6,087 nucleotides of DNA, from assembly GCA_945901215.1 (NCBI GenBank), contig CAMDKE010000177.1, forward strand, positions 1 to 6,087, written 5' to 3'. Source of the DNA: Comamonas sp. lk. GTDB taxonomy: Bacteria > Pseudomonadota > Gammaproteobacteria > Burkholderiales > Burkholderiaceae_C. A model generated the notes under the pieces. The model was given only the letters and a program-made list of their open reading frames with translations. It was not told the origin of the DNA and did not search any database. Of this stretch, positions 5,588-6,087 are shown one piece after another. The position numbers and the translations under genes are program-made. Numbering within the stretch: position 1 is the first letter of the stretch; every line of letters begins with the position of its first letter.

Positions 5588-5751
5588 AACATCAGCGCCA
5601 GCCAGGCGGGGTCGTCAAGCAGGTTGATAGCGCCGTAGACTCCAAAGCGGTAAATCCAGCCCAGCATCAGCTCCCGGCGCAAAGGCCAGGGTGAAGCCGC
5701 CCACTGCCGCAGCGCTCGCAGCGGATCAGGCTTGGCGCCAAGCGCTTGCAT
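5581..5751 (-). CDS. 56-residue small protein between the Nudix and nuclease genes
   Basis: This short frame begins at an ATG (5749-5751) that shares its A with the Nudix stop in a TGATG junction and ends with TAA at 5581-5583, inside the possible TTG start of the nuclease gene. The product begins MQALGAKPDPLRALRQWAAS and ends YGAINLLDDPAWLALMFC. It is rich in Trp, Leu and Arg, with an amphipathic first half and a hydrophobic C-terminal half, though no clear full transmembrane helix. I do not recognise it. Tight packing on both sides supports translation by coupling. The alternative is a non-coding gap that happens to be open. Conservation in related genomes would decide. Confidence 0.55.
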   Translation of the reverse strand: MQALGAKPDPLRALRQWAASPWPLRRELMLGWIYRFGVYGAINLLDDPAWLALMFC

Positions 5752-6086
5752 CAAACATCAAAGACATGAAAGCCGAACTGGCCGCTTCGGCGATCGGCAA
5801 AAAAGCGCTCCAAGGTGTCCTTGACCGTATGAAAGGCGATCTCGTCCCACGGGATGTCAGCCTCGTCAAAGAGTTGCGCCTCTTGCGTCTCGGTGCCGGG
5901 GTTGAACACGTCGCTCAGTAGTTCGGCGCGGTAAAACAAATGCACCTGGCCCACACGCGCCACGTTCACGAGGGAAAAAAGGGCTTGAAGTGCAAATTCG
6001 GCTCCGGCTTCTTCCACGGTTTCACGAGCGGCGCCCTGGGCGGTGGTTTCTCCCATTTCCATAAAGCCCGCAGGCAGCGTCCATTT
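5751..6086 (-). CDS. Nudix hydrolase, 5' end cut by the window edge
   Basis: The visible 111 residues open with KWTLPAGF and carry a complete Nudix box, GFMEMGETTAQGAARETVEE followed by AGA, matching G-x5-E-x7-R-E-U-x-E-E-x-G-U. The glutamates of this box bind the metal used to cleave nucleoside diphosphate-linked substrates. The rest (LFSLVNVARVGQVHLFYRAELL, then the ADIPWDEIAFHTVKDTLERFF segment) resembles a common betaproteobacterial Nudix group of about 180 residues that usually has an N-terminal zinc ribbon. That part would lie beyond the window and cannot be confirmed. The internal ATG at 6060-6062 is not the start, because the frame stays open and in-family to the edge. The stop overlaps the next small ORF by one base. 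Substrate is not predictable; NAD(H), ADP-ribose or similar are possible. Confidence 0.9.
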   Translation of the reverse strand, partial: KWTLPAGFMEMGETTAQGAARETVEEAGAEFALQALFSLVNVARVGQVHLFYRAELLSDVFNPGTETQEAQLFDEADIPWDEIAFHTVKDTLERFFADRRSGQFGFHVFDV

Positions 6087-6087
6087 G

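Noticed and set aside
1..6087. CRISPR array, tRNA, rRNA or phage attachment site
   Set aside because: I saw no regularly spaced repeats, cloverleaf-like sequence, rRNA stretch or integrase-associated direct repeat in the window.

Overview
The window looks like a chromosomal segment of a betaproteobacterium, most likely Burkholderiales near the Comamonadaceae (Rhodoferax/Polaromonas-like). This is inferred from the style of the Nudix and exonuclease/GIY-YIG proteins and the high G+C of the right-hand third. No rRNA, tRNA or marker gene is present to confirm it.

Left edge (1-116): the tip of an insertion sequence. It holds the first 27 codons of an IS3-type OrfA transposase on the minus strand, with its ribosome binding site and a plausible terminal repeat. 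An AT-rich, apparently non-coding stretch (117-443) follows. It contains a short palindrome and, just before the first gene, a 7-bp inverted repeat.

Centre (444-3980): six same-strand genes that look like one transcription unit, all encoding membrane proteins. In order: a 98-aa two-helix protein, a 168-aa two-helix protein with an Ala/Pro-rich extracytoplasmic linker, a 46-aa single-helix protein missed by ordinary length cut-offs, a 476-aa APC-superfamily amino acid/amine permease, a 227-aa protein with one N-terminal helix and a cytoplasmic domain, and a 116-aa small multi-helix protein. Two ATGA overlaps (1273-1276 and 3630-3633) and close spacing tie them together. Only the permease is recognisable by family. 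The others may be accessory subunits of an unusual multi-component APC transporter, which is the most interesting possibility in the window. The substrate cannot be read from the sequence. The TM1 region loosely resembles ethanolamine-type permeases, so an amine or amino acid is a guess.

Right (4157-6087): a convergent minus-strand group of higher G+C. Transcribed right to left it has a 5'-truncated Nudix hydrolase, an overlapping 56-aa small ORF (TGATG junction), and a 476-aa fusion of a DEDDh 3'-5' exonuclease with a UvrC/Cho-like GIY-YIG nuclease and a four-cysteine cluster. These are housekeeping-type nucleotide and DNA maintenance functions. They appear unrelated to the membrane cluster, which is flanked by the IS on one side and this convergent junction on the other.
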